From Riemerella anatipestifer ATCC 11845 = DSM 15868 (lineage in GTDB: Bacteria > Bacteroidota > Bacteroidia > Flavobacteriales > Weeksellaceae): 64,000 bases of DNA. Shown here one piece after another: positions 47,248-56,519 of the stretch. Below the pieces are notes generated by a model. That model was not told the origin of the DNA. It did no database searches and worked only from the letters and a program-made list of their open reading frames with translations. The translations under genes were made by a program, and so were the position numbers. The number at the start of each line of letters is the position of its first letter. The stretch's first letter is position 1. The DNA lies in the NCBI RefSeq assembly GCF_000252855.1, contig NC_017045.1:1674001-1738000 (forward strand), written 5' to 3'.

Positions 47248-47392
47248 AAGTAAATTACATTTATTACTAAATGATAGATTTTATCTATGTTAAAGTTTTG
47301 TAAAATTTTAAATAATTATTCCTAAATAGAAGAATAATTACTTAAATTTGGAGGCAAACATTGATAAAGTTAAATTAAAAAACAAAATTATT

Positions 47393-47989
47393 ATGTCATT
47401 TGAATTACCAAAACTAGGATACGCTTACGATGCTCTAGAGCCGCACATTGATGCAAGAACGATGGAAATACACCATACTAAACACCATCAAGCCTATATA
47501 GATAACCTTAATAAAGCAATTGCGGGAACGGAGTTAGAAGGCAAGTCTATAGAGGAAGTTTGCCAACAGGGAAGCGATAAGCCAGCCGTAAGAAACAATG
47601 GTGGTGGGCACTTTAACCATACTCTTTTTTGGCAAGTTTTAACTCCAGGAGGAAGCAAAGAGCCAGTAGGAAAAGTGAAAGAAGAGATTGAGAAAATGGG
47701 TGGTTTTGATAAGTTTAAAACAGATTTCTCTGAAGCGGCAAAAACAAGATTTGGTTCTGGTTGGGCGTGGCTTTGCAAAATGCCAGATGGGTCTTTAGAA
47801 GTGTGTTCTTCGGCTAATCAAGATAACCCATTGATGCCAAATGTAGGCTGCGGTGGTACGCCTATCTTGGGATTAGATGTGTGGGAGCACGCTTATTACC
47901 TTAATTACCAAAACAGAAGGCCAGACTATGTAACGGCTTTCTTTGAAGTGATTAACTGGGATAAAGTAGAAGAAAACTACAATAAATAA
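47393..47989 (+). CDS. sod: Superoxide dismutase (Fe/Mn)
   Basis: 198 residues from the ATG at 47393. The upstream TTG of the open frame belongs to a TAAATTTG promoter box (47343-47350) and was rejected. Metal ligands: His27 in [12 protein letters not shown], His in [11 protein letters not shown], Asp and His in [25 protein letters not shown]-type stretch around [11 protein letters not shown] is typical. Fe or Mn preference cannot be told with certainty. It removes superoxide in the cytoplasm, feeding the two catalases with peroxide. Confidence 0.95.
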   Translation: MSFELPKLGYAYDALEPHIDARTMEIHHTKHHQAYIDNLNKAIAGTELEGKSIEEVCQQGSDKPAVRNNGGGHFNHTLFWQVLTPGGSKEPVGKVKEEIEKMGGFDKFKTDFSEAAKTRFGSGWAWLCKMPDGSLEVCSSANQDNPLMPNVGCGGTPILGLDVWEHAYYLNYQNRRPDYVTAFFEVINWDKVEENYNK

Positions 47990-48013
47990 TCCTTTTTAGA
48001 ATTAAAAATAAAG

Positions 48014-48046
48014 AAGCATCATCTGACTAAGGTGGTGCTTTTTTTG
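48014..48046 (+). terminator. Terminator of sod
   Basis: AAGCATCATC pairs with GGTGGTGCTT over ten positions (two G-U pairs) and runs into T5. Confidence 0.75.
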
Positions 48047-48079
48047 ATTTCAAGTTTTCGTTGGTTGGGCATTTATCCG

Positions 48080-48087
48080 TATCTTTG
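48080..48087 (+). promoter_or_regulatory. -7 promoter box of the nusB operon
   Basis: TATCTTTG, 21 bases before the nusB ATG, inside the open frame upstream of it. It supports the start choice for nusB. Confidence 0.55.
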
Positions 48088-48108
48088 CCACCGAAAAAGA
48101 CCTTTGAA

Positions 48109-49014
48109 ATGTTAGGAAGAAGACAAATACGAGAAAAAGTAGTACAAACCCTTTATGCTTACCAGCAAAATCCACTTAGCCAAGATGCGTTGCAGAGAAA
48201 AATGTTCTCGGAAATAGAGAAGATTTATCATTTGTATGTTTATCAGCTTAATTTTTTGGTTGGTCTAAAGCATTTGGCAGAACACCAAATGGAAATAAGC
48301 AAAGGTAAGTTTTTAAAGACCGAGGAAGACCTTAATCCTAATCAGAAGTTCATTAGAAACCAAGTCTTAGAAAATATAGAGAATAATCAGGAGCGACTTT
48401 CGTTTACCTCAAAACATCAAAACCTAAAGTGGGACTTAGATGATGATTTGTTGGTAAAGACTTTCCAAAGAATGAAGGCGGGGAAGCGTTACCAAGACTT
48501 TATGCAGAATGAAGAAGTGTCTTTTGAAGACGACCAAAAATTCCTCGGAAAATTGTTTTTGAGATATGTGGCAGAGAATGAGGCGTTCCACGAGCTGATG
48601 GAAGAGAAAGAAATTAGCTGGGCAGATGACCTACATATTTCTAATACGATGATACAAAAGACCATTGGTTTTATAAGAGAAGGTGAGCCGAGCCATACAC
48701 TTATCAAGATTATTAAAGATGAGGAAGACAGAAGTTTTGCACAAAAGCTATTACAATATAGCTTAAACCATTGGGAAGATACGGAAGTAAAGCTAAAAGA
48801 ACGCCTTAAAAATTGGGAGCTAGACCGAGTTTCTCTTATGGATAGAGTGATTTTGATAGCGGCTATCACAGAATTAGACCATTTCCCATTAACGCCTTCT
48901 AAAGTGATTATCAACGAATATATAGAAATTTCTAAGGCGTTTTCTACGGATAAAAGTCAGGTGTTTATCAATGGACTTTTAGGTAAATATGCAGAAGACA
49001 TCAATCGTTTTTAA
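48109..49014 (+). CDS. nusB: Transcription antitermination factor NusB
   Basis: 301 residues from the ATG at 48109 (MLGRRQIREKVVQTLYAYQQ). The longer frame includes a promoter box and was rejected. The NusB fold lies in the C-terminal 140 residues (DRVILIAAITELDHFPLTPSKVIINEYIEISKAFSTDKS). The N-terminal half is a long helical extension, usual in Bacteroidota. NusB binds S10 (rpsJ, 16882) and boxA for rRNA antitermination. It heads a unit with the DUF1573 lipoprotein, yajC and the ThrE pair. Confidence 0.93.
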   Translation: MLGRRQIREKVVQTLYAYQQNPLSQDALQRKMFSEIEKIYHLYVYQLNFLVGLKHLAEHQMEISKGKFLKTEEDLNPNQKFIRNQVLENIENNQERLSFTSKHQNLKWDLDDDLLVKTFQRMKAGKRYQDFMQNEEVSFEDDQKFLGKLFLRYVAENEAFHELMEEKEISWADDLHISNTMIQKTIGFIREGEPSHTLIKIIKDEEDRSFAQKLLQYSLNHWEDTEVKLKERLKNWELDRVSLMDRVILIAAITELDHFPLTPSKVIINEYIEISKAFSTDKSQVFINGLLGKYAEDINRF

Positions 49015-49025
49015 AATAATATACA

Positions 49026-49517
49026 ATGAGAAAAATTACAAAAATAACTGCCCTTTTGGGATTTAGTGTATTATCTCTAACGGCTTGTAATAAAAATGAA
49101 AAGCCAGAAGTGCTTAATCCAGAAACGGAAGTTGCAGAACAAATTTCTGTTGAGGAGCAACTACAAGCAGAACAATCTGATATGGTAAAGCAGGCACAAT
49201 CTTCACCATTAACATCGGTGGCTTTATCGGCTCCAAGTTTTGATTTTGGTGTGGTTAAATCGGGTTCTATAGTAGAGCATACTTACGAAATTACAAATAC
49301 AGGTAAAAATCCACTAATTATTTCTAATGTTAAGCCTACTTGTGGTTGTACAGTTCCTGATTATACTAAAGAGCCTATATTACCAGGTAAAGTGGCAAAG
49401 GTAACTCTTAAATTTGATTCAGGTAGTTTCCAAGGAATGCAACAAAAATTCGTAGAAGTCTATGCTAACACAGAAAAAACACCTATTGTATTGAGCTTCA
49501 CAGCAGATGTACAGTAG
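49026..49517 (+). CDS. DUF1573 lipoprotein
   Basis: A 163-residue lipoprotein: LSLTAC lipobox with Cys21. Residues 65-160 are a DUF1573 domain, an Ig-like fold recognised by FDFGVVKSGSIVEHTYEITNTG, the NPLIISNVKPTCGCTVPDY stretch, and a final beta strand. Function unknown, periplasmic or surface. The spacing to nusB (11 bases) and to yajC (36 bases) points to one transcript. Confidence 0.9.
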   Translation: MRKITKITALLGFSVLSLTACNKNEKPEVLNPETEVAEQISVEEQLQAEQSDMVKQAQSSPLTSVALSAPSFDFGVVKSGSIVEHTYEITNTGKNPLIISNVKPTCGCTVPDYTKEPILPGKVAKVTLKFDSGSFQGMQQKFVEVYANTEKTPIVLSFTADVQ

Positions 49518-49553
49518 TCGTCTATCACTAAAAATAAAACTAAATAAAAAACA

Positions 49554-49886
49554 ATGAATTTACTTATTTTACTTCAAGCACAAGCACAACCATCTATAAT
49601 GCCAACTTTTATCATGATAGGAGGTATGATAGTTTTCTTTTACTTTTTTATGATTCGTCCACAGATGAAAAAACAGAAGCAAGAGAAAAACTTCCAAGAA
49701 TCTCTAAAACCAGGTAGAATGGTGGTTACCACATCTGGTATACACGGTAGAGTTTCACAAGTAACAGAAGATGGCGTGATACTAGAAACTATGGCAGGTA
49801 AACTTAAATTTGAGAAAGCAGCCATATCTCGAGACTTTACACAAAACAGATTTCCAGATACTAAAGAAGTAGTGGACAAAAAATAA
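49554..49886 (+). CDS. yajC: Preprotein translocase auxiliary subunit YajC
   Basis: A 110-residue YajC with one membrane helix (about 18-34) and FMIRPQMKKQKQ right after it, then the conserved GRMVVTTSGIHGRVSQVTEDGVILE. Part of the SecDF-YajC complex. It comes just after nusB and the DUF1573 gene, a common arrangement in the phylum. Followed by a terminator. Confidence 0.95.
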   Translation: MNLLILLQAQAQPSIMPTFIMIGGMIVFFYFFMIRPQMKKQKQEKNFQESLKPGRMVVTTSGIHGRVSQVTEDGVILETMAGKLKFEKAAISRDFTQNRFPDTKEVVDKK

Positions 49887-49893
49887 TTATAAG

Positions 49894-49926
49894 ACAGATT
49901 GGTAGCTATATCAATCTGTTTTTTTT
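49894..49926 (+). terminator. Terminator after yajC
   Basis: ACAGATTG (49894-49901) pairs with CAATCTGT (49912-49919), followed by T8. Confidence 0.85.
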
Positions 49927-49932
49927 CATAAT

Positions 49933-50721
49933 ATGGAGCATGGTTTAGAACATAACAAGCAGTCTATAACTACACTAGCAAAGCTTTTAACGGAAGTAGC
50001 TACACTTCTCATTTCTAATGGTGCTAACTCTACCAGAACAAAACGAAATGTAGTGCGTATTGCGGAAGCCTATGGCTACGATGTGGAAGTGTTTTTCTCT
50101 TTTTCGGGGATATTTCTGTCCCTGTATGATAAAGATGGAAATAATACAGAAACTTTGGTTAAAACCATTGGTAAATATGGTATCAACTTTAATCTTATTT
50201 CGGATATTAGCGTTCTTAGTTGGGATATAGCAGCACACAAACTTCCTTATGATGAAGTAGAAAAAAGATTAGATGAAATAAGAAGTAAGCCTCATTACTC
50301 TGTATGGATTAAAATGCTGTGGATTGGTATCGCAACAGCGGCGCTTAGTCAGTTGTTTTCAGGAACTTATTTAGAGTTTTTGGTGGTGTTCTTAGCGAGT
50401 ATCATTGGCTTTTGGGTAAGATTATTTTTAATTAAAAAAGAATATAATCTGTTTATGCAGAGTTTGGTTGCGGCGTTTGTGTCTGTATCAGTAGTAAAAA
50501 TGGCATTGGTTTTTGGTTTGCCAGAAGGTCATGCGGCACTCACTGCGTGTGTGCTTTGGTTGATACCAGGAGTGCCTTTAATCAATGGTTTTTTAGATTT
50601 ATTGGAAGGACATATTGTTTCGGGGTGGGCTAAAGCTGCTTTGGGAACAATGATTGTTTTTATGATAGCGGTAGGCTATTATTTATCAGTATTTATATTC
50701 AGATTGTTTTATGGCGTATGA
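49933..50721 (+). CDS. Threonine/serine exporter family, N-terminal half (ThrE_1)
   Basis: A 262-residue membrane protein of the ThrE family (DUF1212). The soluble N-terminal part (1-115) has NGANSTRTKRNVVRIAEAYG, the typical start. It is followed by five membrane helices, including IPGVPLINGFLDLLEGH, the conserved motif. Its stop overlaps the start of the next gene by 11 bases, where the second half of the split exporter is encoded. Probably exports small hydroxy amino acids. Confidence 0.88.
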   Translation: MEHGLEHNKQSITTLAKLLTEVATLLISNGANSTRTKRNVVRIAEAYGYDVEVFFSFSGIFLSLYDKDGNNTETLVKTIGKYGINFNLISDISVLSWDIAAHKLPYDEVEKRLDEIRSKPHYSVWIKMLWIGIATAALSQLFSGTYLEFLVVFLASIIGFWVRLFLIKKEYNLFMQSLVAAFVSVSVVKMALVFGLPEGHAALTACVLWLIPGVPLINGFLDLLEGHIVSGWAKAALGTMIVFMIAVGYYLSVFIFRLFYGV

Positions 50722-51250
50722 TGTTTTAGAAAAGATATTTTGGGCGGTGTTTGTATCGTTGGGCTTTGCGGTGCTTTTCAATACTCCAAGGCGGGCATTA
50801 TGGGCGGTAGCACTATTAGCCGCTTTAGGCTTCGGTATAAAAACAATAATATTAGTTTATGTGTTAAATGGGCAAGTGGTAATGGCAACACTTTTGGGAG
50901 CATCTGCCGTCGGGCTATCAGGTTTGTATTTTGCCCACCGAGTACACACACCACCTATTGTATTTACGATACCTGCGGTTATCAATATGATACCAGGAAC
51001 ATTAGGTTATAATTTTATGGTAGGGATTATACGTATTGTGTCGTCTAGGAAGGAAAACCCAATCACAGTGGAAAATCTGATAGAGATTATCAATAATGGA
51101 CTCAATGCAGGGTTTACCGTTTTGGTACTAGCGTTTGGAGTTGTTTTTCCAATTTTGATATTTAACACTAGAACGGTAAAGAATAAAGACTTAAACAGAT
51201 ATCTTAAATATAAGATGCTTAGACTTAAAAGAAAAAGGCTTAAACAATAA
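50711..51250 (+). CDS. Threonine/serine exporter family, C-terminal half (ThrE_2)
   Basis: A 179-residue membrane protein of the DUF3815/ThrE_2 type, five helices, with FTIPAVINMIPGTLGYNFMVG as the conserved motif. Together with the gene before, with which it overlaps by 11 bases, it forms a two-piece ThrE exporter. The two are translationally coupled. Confidence 0.87.
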   Translation: MAYDVLEKIFWAVFVSLGFAVLFNTPRRALWAVALLAALGFGIKTIILVYVLNGQVVMATLLGASAVGLSGLYFAHRVHTPPIVFTIPAVINMIPGTLGYNFMVGIIRIVSSRKENPITVENLIEIINNGLNAGFTVLVLAFGVVFPILIFNTRTVKNKDLNRYLKYKMLRLKRKRLKQ

Positions 51251-51257
51251 TTTTATT

Positions 51258-52007
51258 ATGGGAAGAACGGCATTTATAACAGGAGCTACGTCGGGCATAG
51301 GGAAGGCTACGGCAGAGCTTTTGGCTCAACAAGGATATAGGCTTATCATTTGTGGACGAAGAGCAGAAGTTTTAGAAGAGCTTAAAGAGAAATTATCTTC
51401 GAAAACAGAGGTATATGCTTTGGTTTTTGATGTTAGAAACGCTGGTGAGGTAGAACGCTCCATAGCATCTTTGCCTGAAAGTTTCAAGGATATAGATATA
51501 CTCATCAATAATGCAGGGAATGCTCACGGATTAGAGCCTCTGTCAGACGGTAATATTTCTGATTGGGATATGATGATGGACGCTAATGTGAAAGGTTTAC
51601 TTTATGTCTCAAAGCCGATTATCTCTAGAATGAAAGAGGTAAAGAGAGGGCATATTATCAACATTTCTTCCGTTGCGGCTCGCCAAACTTATGCTAACGG
51701 GGTGGTCTATTGTGCTTCTAAAAGAGCGGTAGATGTGATTTCGGAAGGTATGAGGATAGAGCTTACTAGTTTTGGTATTAAAGTAACCAATATTCAGCCT
51801 GGAGCGGTAGAAACCGATTTCTCTAAAGTGAGATTTAAAGGAGATGAAGCAAGGGCTAAAGCCGTTTATGAAGGTTACGAAGCCCTGAAAGCCGAAGATA
51901 TTGCAGATGCAGTAGCGTATTGTATCAACGCTCCAGAGCGTGTTTCTATAGCGGAACTCTGTATTTATCCTAAAGCACAAGCGGAGCCTAGAACCATTTG
52001 TAGATAA
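51258..52007 (+). CDS. SDR-family oxidoreductase (YdfG-like)
   Basis: A 249-residue classical short-chain dehydrogenase/reductase. TGATSGIGKATAELLA (8-23) binds NADP; NNAGNAHG follows; catalytic Ser in INISSVAARQ, Tyr and Lys in YCASKRAVD; then PGAVETDFSKVRF. It resembles YdfG, a 3-hydroxy acid dehydrogenase acting on serine and allothreonine. This would go well with the serine/threonine exporter genes just before it (seven bases apart). That link is inference. Confidence 0.9.
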   Translation: MGRTAFITGATSGIGKATAELLAQQGYRLIICGRRAEVLEELKEKLSSKTEVYALVFDVRNAGEVERSIASLPESFKDIDILINNAGNAHGLEPLSDGNISDWDMMMDANVKGLLYVSKPIISRMKEVKRGHIINISSVAARQTYANGVVYCASKRAVDVISEGMRIELTSFGIKVTNIQPGAVETDFSKVRFKGDEARAKAVYEGYEALKAEDIADAVAYCINAPERVSIAELCIYPKAQAEPRTICR

Positions 52008-52021
52008 ATGAAATTAAAAGA

Positions 52022-52054
52022 AAAAGGGACACTTTATAAAATGTCCCTTTTTTA
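52022..52054. terminator. Bidirectional terminator between the SDR gene and cysS
   Basis: AAAGGGACA pairs with TGTCCCTTT, with A-run before and T-run after; it serves both convergent genes. Confidence 0.9.
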
Positions 52055-52062
52055 TTATTGAG

Positions 52063-53523
52063 TTAGCTCAAACTATAAGTCGTCCCTTCTTTACCATCTT
52101 TTAGTTCAATGCCTTTTTCTAGCAGTTGGTCTCTAATCTGGTCGCTTAATTCCCAATTTTTAGCTTTTCTAGCTTCGTTTCTAAGGTTGATTAGGATTTG
52201 AAGGGCTTGGTCTAGCTTTTCATTATTATTTTCTTCTATTTTCTGAAGTCCTAAAACATCAAATACTAGACGATTTAAAGTTTCTTTTAATAAAATTAAA
52301 TCGGTTTCACTTATACTTTCTTTGCCATCTTTTAATGCAAAAATAAATTTAACAGCTTCAAATAAATGAGCAATAAGTATAGGAGCATTAAAATCATCTA
52401 ATAATGCGGTGTGGCATTTAGACTTCCAATCCTCAATATTGAATGTGGTATTGTTACCATTGGCGGATAAAAGTTCTAAAACATTCATAGCTTCCATAAG
52501 TCTTTGGAAGCCTTTTTCGCTGGCAATCATCGCTTCGTTAGAAATGTCTAACACGCTACGATAATGGGCTTGCATAAAGCAAAAACGAACTACTGATGGA
52601 TGAAATGGTTTTTCAAAAAAATCATTTTCGCCAGAAATGAGTTGCATTGGGAGGATATAGTTTCCTGTGGACTTGCTCATTCGCTGTCCGTTCATCGTCA
52701 GCATATTGGCGTGCATCCAATAGTTTACGGGTGATGTTCCATTACACGCCTTACCTTGAGCAATCTCACATTCGTGGTGAGGGAATTTTAAATCCATTCC
52801 GCCTCCGTGTATATCAAATTTTTCGCCTAAATATTTAGTGCTCATAGCGGTACATTCTAGGTGCCAACCAGGGAAACCTTCTCCCCAAGGAGAGTTCCAT
52901 CTCATAATATGGGCTGGAGAGGCTTTCTTCCACAGTGCAAAATCTTGTGGATTTTTCTTTTCACCCTGTCCGTCCAAATCTCTAGTGTTGGCAAAAAGTT
53001 CTTCTATGTTTCTTTTGGAAAGTTCGCCGTAGTTTAATCCTTTTTCGTTGTAAGCCTTTACATCAAAATAAACTGAACCATTACTTTCATAAGCGAAGCC
53101 TTTGTCTATTAGTTTTTGTGTGAGTTCTATTTGCTCCATAATATGCCCTATGGCGGTAGGCTCGATGGTTGGGGGAAGTAGATTAAAAAGTTCTAAAACT
53201 TTATGGAAATCTACGGTGTATTTTTGTACAATTTCCATAGGTTCTAGCTTTTCTAACCTTGACTGTTTTACGAAACGGTCGTTGTTTACATCGCCATCAT
53301 CAGTAAGGTGTCCGGCATCAGTAATATTTCTTACATAACGCACTTTGTAGCCTAAATAAGTTAAAGTACGGTAAATAAAATCAAAGGACATAAAAGTACG
53401 CACATTACCTAAGTGTACATTGCTATATACCGTAGGACCACACACATACATACCTACATTACGGTCTAAAATAGGTTTAAAAACTTCTTTTTCTCCCGTG
53501 AGAGAGTTGTATATTTTAAGCAT
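52063..53523 (-). CDS. cysS: Cysteinyl-tRNA synthetase
   Basis: A 486-residue class I aminoacyl-tRNA synthetase. The HIGH-type motif is [13 protein letters not shown], with Cys28 as first Zn ligand; further Zn ligands lie in HLECTAMS and HHECEIAQ; the KMSKS-type motif is QRMSKSTGN (about 269). C-terminal anticodon-binding part to the end. Essential; no T-box is seen upstream. It is 27 bases downstream of folE on the same strand. Confidence 0.98.
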   Translation of the reverse strand: MLKIYNSLTGEKEVFKPILDRNVGMYVCGPTVYSNVHLGNVRTFMSFDFIYRTLTYLGYKVRYVRNITDAGHLTDDGDVNNDRFVKQSRLEKLEPMEIVQKYTVDFHKVLELFNLLPPTIEPTAIGHIMEQIELTQKLIDKGFAYESNGSVYFDVKAYNEKGLNYGELSKRNIEELFANTRDLDGQGEKKNPQDFALWKKASPAHIMRWNSPWGEGFPGWHLECTAMSTKYLGEKFDIHGGGMDLKFPHHECEIAQGKACNGTSPVNYWMHANMLTMNGQRMSKSTGNYILPMQLISGENDFFEKPFHPSVVRFCFMQAHYRSVLDISNEAMIASEKGFQRLMEAMNVLELLSANGNNTTFNIEDWKSKCHTALLDDFNAPILIAHLFEAVKFIFALKDGKESISETDLILLKETLNRLVFDVLGLQKIEENNNEKLDQALQILINLRNEARKAKNWELSDQIRDQLLEKGIELKDGKEGTTYSLS

Positions 53524-53550
53524 ATCTTTTTCGTTTTGAAAAGATTAGAT

Positions 53551-54216
53551 TTAATCTAGTTTTGCATGACTACCAACATAGTGCAGAAACTCTTGTCTAG
53601 TGATAGGGTTAGTTCTAAAGATGCCGCTAAGTTCCGCTGTAATGGTAGAACTAGCCGTGTCTTTGATGCCTCTACAATTAACACAAAGGTGCTTAGCATC
53701 AATAATACAAGCCACATCATTAGTGCCGAGAGCCTCTTTTAGAGCGTCTACTATTTGCATAGTGAGTCTTTCTTGCACTTGTGGGCGTTTGGCATAGTAA
53801 TCTACAATTCTATTGATTTTGGATAACCCAATCACCTCTCCGTTAGAGATATAAGCCACATGGGCTCTGCCAATGATAGGCAAAAAATGATGCTCACAAA
53901 AAGAATAAACTGTAATGTCTTTTTCAACGAGCATTTGTCTGTATTTATACTTGTTGCTAAAAGTAGAGATACCTGGTTTGTTTTCAGGAAGTAGTCCTCC
54001 AAAAATCTCATTTACATACATTTTGGCTACTCGCTTAGGAGAGTCTTTTAGGGAATCATCCGTCATATCTAGCCCTAAAGTTTGCATGATTTCGGCAAAA
54101 TGCTTCTCTATAATGGCAATTTTTTCTTCAGGTGTTTTCTCAAAGGCATCAGCTCTTAAGGGTGTGTGCTCTTTGCCTGTAAACACATCGTCATCATTAT
54201 CAAAATGGTTGTTCAT
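53551..54216 (-). CDS. folE: GTP cyclohydrolase I
   Basis: A 221-residue FolE, which forms dihydroneopterin triphosphate for folate synthesis. Zn ligands: Cys in YSFCEHHFLPIIGRAHVAYI with its His, and the second Cys in HLCVNCRGIKDTAS. SKINRIVDYYAKRPQVQERLT is typical. The N-terminal 25 residues are acidic and unconserved. A TAACTTTG box (minus strand, 54238-54245) lies about 22 bases before the ATG. Upstream of cysS. Confidence 0.97.
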   Translation of the reverse strand: MNNHFDNDDDVFTGKEHTPLRADAFEKTPEEKIAIIEKHFAEIMQTLGLDMTDDSLKDSPKRVAKMYVNEIFGGLLPENKPGISTFSNKYKYRQMLVEKDITVYSFCEHHFLPIIGRAHVAYISNGEVIGLSKINRIVDYYAKRPQVQERLTMQIVDALKEALGTNDVACIIDAKHLCVNCRGIKDTASSTITAELSGIFRTNPITRQEFLHYVGSHAKLD

Positions 54217-54339
54217 GATATATTGCTATAATGGGAGCAAAGTTAAGAAAATCTTTGGAGTAATAAATTTTCGATATTATATTAACGACTGATCAGCTAA
54301 TATGTAGATTTTAATTTGAAATAGGAGGAAAATGTATTT

Positions 54340-55449
54340 CTAGCTATTTTTTGGTGGTATTTTTTCTACTCTTGATAATGCCGAGCCTATGATTTGATGC
54401 ATGTCATAATATCTGTACTCTGCCATTCTTCCTCCAAAGATTACATTTGGTAACTCATCAGCTTGTTTTCTATATTCATTGTAAATTTTCATATTTTTAT
54501 CGTCGTTAATTGGATAATAGGGTTCTTTGCTTTCATCCCAAGTATCGGGATATTCCTTAGTTATGTAGGTCTTTTCTTGAGTGCCAAACTCAAAATGTTT
54601 GTGCTCAATAATCCTAGTGTATGATTGTTCTAAGGAGGTGTAGTTTACAACGGCATTCCCTTGGAAGTTATCGGTATCTAGAATTTCATTCTCAAATCTC
54701 AGACTTCTATATTCTAGCCTTCCTTTATTGTAGTTAAAGAATAGATCTATAGGTCCTGTATAAATAATATTATCTGATATTTTTTCAAAATACTCTCGTT
54801 TTTCAAAGAAATCTGTATTTAGCTTTAAATCTGTATTTTCTAATAGTTTCTCAAATATCTTAGTGTAACCACCTATTGGTATTCCTTGATACTTATCATT
54901 AAAATAGTTATTGTCGTAAGTAAATCTTAGGGGAAGTCTTTTTATTATAAAGGAAGGTAATTCTTTGGCTGATTTGCCCCATTGCTTTTCAGTATAATCT
55001 TTTATTAAAAGGTTATAAATGTCTTCACCAACTAGTTTAAGCGCTTGTTCTTCTAGGTTTTGAGGGGTTAAAGAGGCGTACTTTTCTGTTTGTTGTGATA
55101 TTTTCTTTTTTGCTTCTTCGGGGGTGTTAACTCCCCAAATAGCATGAAAGGTATTCATATTGAAGGGTAAGTTGTATACTTTCCCATTGTTAATAGCAAT
55201 TGGAGTGTTTGTATAACGATTAAACTCGACGAAGTTATTGATGTAGTCCCATATTTTTTTATCATTGGTATGGAAAATATGTGCACCATATTTGTGAACA
55301 TTGATACCTTCTATATTTTCAGTATAACAGTTTCCACCTATATGGTCTCTTTTTTCTATCACTAGACAGCGGTAACCTTTCTTTGTTAATTCGTACGCCG
55401 CTATAGAGCCAAAAAGACCAGCTCCAACAATGAGATAATCGTATTTCAT
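54340..55449 (-). CDS. glf: UDP-galactopyranose mutase
   Basis: 369 residues from the ATG at 55449; an upstream TTG was rejected because the FAD-binding start (MKYDYLIVGAGLFGSIAAYE) begins here. It isomerises UDP-galactopyranose to UDP-galactofuranose, using reduced FAD. Motifs HIGGNCYTENIEG, KYGAHIFHTND, YTEKQWGKSAKELP and FGGRMAEYRYYDMHQIIGSAL are all present. First gene of the polysaccharide locus, divergent from the glycosyltransferases; it implies galactofuranose in the glycan. Confidence 0.96.
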   Translation of the reverse strand: MKYDYLIVGAGLFGSIAAYELTKKGYRCLVIEKRDHIGGNCYTENIEGINVHKYGAHIFHTNDKKIWDYINNFVEFNRYTNTPIAINNGKVYNLPFNMNTFHAIWGVNTPEEAKKKISQQTEKYASLTPQNLEEQALKLVGEDIYNLLIKDYTEKQWGKSAKELPSFIIKRLPLRFTYDNNYFNDKYQGIPIGGYTKIFEKLLENTDLKLNTDFFEKREYFEKISDNIIYTGPIDLFFNYNKGRLEYRSLRFENEILDTDNFQGNAVVNYTSLEQSYTRIIEHKHFEFGTQEKTYITKEYPDTWDESKEPYYPINDDKNMKIYNEYRKQADELPNVIFGGRMAEYRYYDMHQIIGSALSRVEKIPPKNS

Positions 55450-55488
55450 AATTTTGCTTTTTACTGTGTAAAAGTAGTGTTTTTTTGT

Positions 55489-55496
55489 TACTTTTG
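55489..55496 (+). promoter_or_regulatory. -7 promoter box of the polysaccharide gene cluster
   Basis: TACTTTTG, 19 bases before the ATG at 55516. The -33 element is not clear. It supplies the TTG-containing frame upstream of the first glycosyltransferase, which was therefore trimmed. Confidence 0.5.
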
Positions 55497-55515
55497 TCAA
55501 AATAAAATAAAAACA

Positions 55516-56517
55516 ATGTCATATTTTATCTCAGTAATAGTGCCCATATATAATGTGGAGCGCTATTTAAGTAAATGTATTTCTTCTCTTATTAACCAAA
55601 CTTATGATAACTACGAAATCATATTGGTAAATGATGGTTCTCCTGATGGTTGTGGAGAAATATGTGATAGATTTGCAAAAGAAAATGACAGAATAAAAGT
55701 TTTACATCTTGAAAATGGAGGTGTATGTAATGCACGGAATCAGGGAATGCTTTTAGCAAAAGGTGATTTTTTCTGTTTTGTGGATTCGGATGATTGGGTG
55801 GAACCACATTATATAGAAGATTTTGCTAAAGGGATTGAAGATGAGTATACTATGGTGGTTCAGGATGCTTGTAGAGATATAGATGATGACTCTCAAAGAA
55901 ATTTCTTTAGTTTTGATAATGACGCCTTTATACTCAAGTCAGATTTTGCAAAAATGATAGATAAAAATATATTGTATGCACCAGGGGGATATCCTTGGAA
56001 TAAGCTTTATTCTAGAAAAATTATTTTTGATCATCAGCTGAAATTTGATCCTGAAATAAAACTTGGGGATGATGAAAAATGGAATTTAGAGTACTTTAAG
56101 TATGTAAAGAAGGTGGTTTTTTCAAAAAGACCAAACTATCATTATATCTATAACCCCAATTCTATATCTAATCAGAAAAGACCTTTTGAAAGGGAGTTGT
56201 TAAGGTATGTTTTTAGGGCGGACTATTATAACTTTGTTCTCAATAATTATGATAAAAGAAATGAAAATTTACCAATATTAATTTCTTTTGCAGAAGAGTT
56301 TTTTAGAATCAATATCTTTGATAGAATATACAAAGGTAAATTGACTAGAAAAGAAAGGCTATATCGTTTGAGAGAGATATCTAAGCTTCCTAAGAACTAT
56401 TTATTTTTTCTTCAATCTAAACTAAGGTTTAGGAATTTGGATTATACTTTGTTGAAAAAAGGAAATATACTTTTTATGGATTTAATTAAAATGGTTAGGT
56501 TAAGTTTAAATAGGTAG
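55516..56517 (+). CDS. Glycosyltransferase family 2
   Basis: 333 residues from the ATG at 55516. GT-A fold: SVIVPIYNVERYLSKCISSL at the start, LVNDGSPDGCG, then the metal-binding FVDSDDWVEPHY. Inverting sugar transferase; donor and acceptor unknown. C-terminal helices are basic and probably bind the membrane. First gene of a tight run of five plus-strand genes (spacing 2-12 bases). Confidence 0.88.
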   Translation: MSYFISVIVPIYNVERYLSKCISSLINQTYDNYEIILVNDGSPDGCGEICDRFAKENDRIKVLHLENGGVCNARNQGMLLAKGDFFCFVDSDDWVEPHYIEDFAKGIEDEYTMVVQDACRDIDDDSQRNFFSFDNDAFILKSDFAKMIDKNILYAPGGYPWNKLYSRKIIFDHQLKFDPEIKLGDDEKWNLEYFKYVKKVVFSKRPNYHYIYNPNSISNQKRPFERELLRYVFRADYYNFVLNNYDKRNENLPILISFAEEFFRINIFDRIYKGKLTRKERLYRLREISKLPKNYLFFLQSKLRFRNLDYTLLKKGNILFMDLIKMVRLSLNR

Positions 56518-56519
56518 GG

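Noticed and set aside
47348-47392. Fifteen-residue N-terminal extension of superoxide dismutase
   Set aside because: The TTG is the last part of a TAAATTTG promoter box, and the family starts at the ATG 47393.
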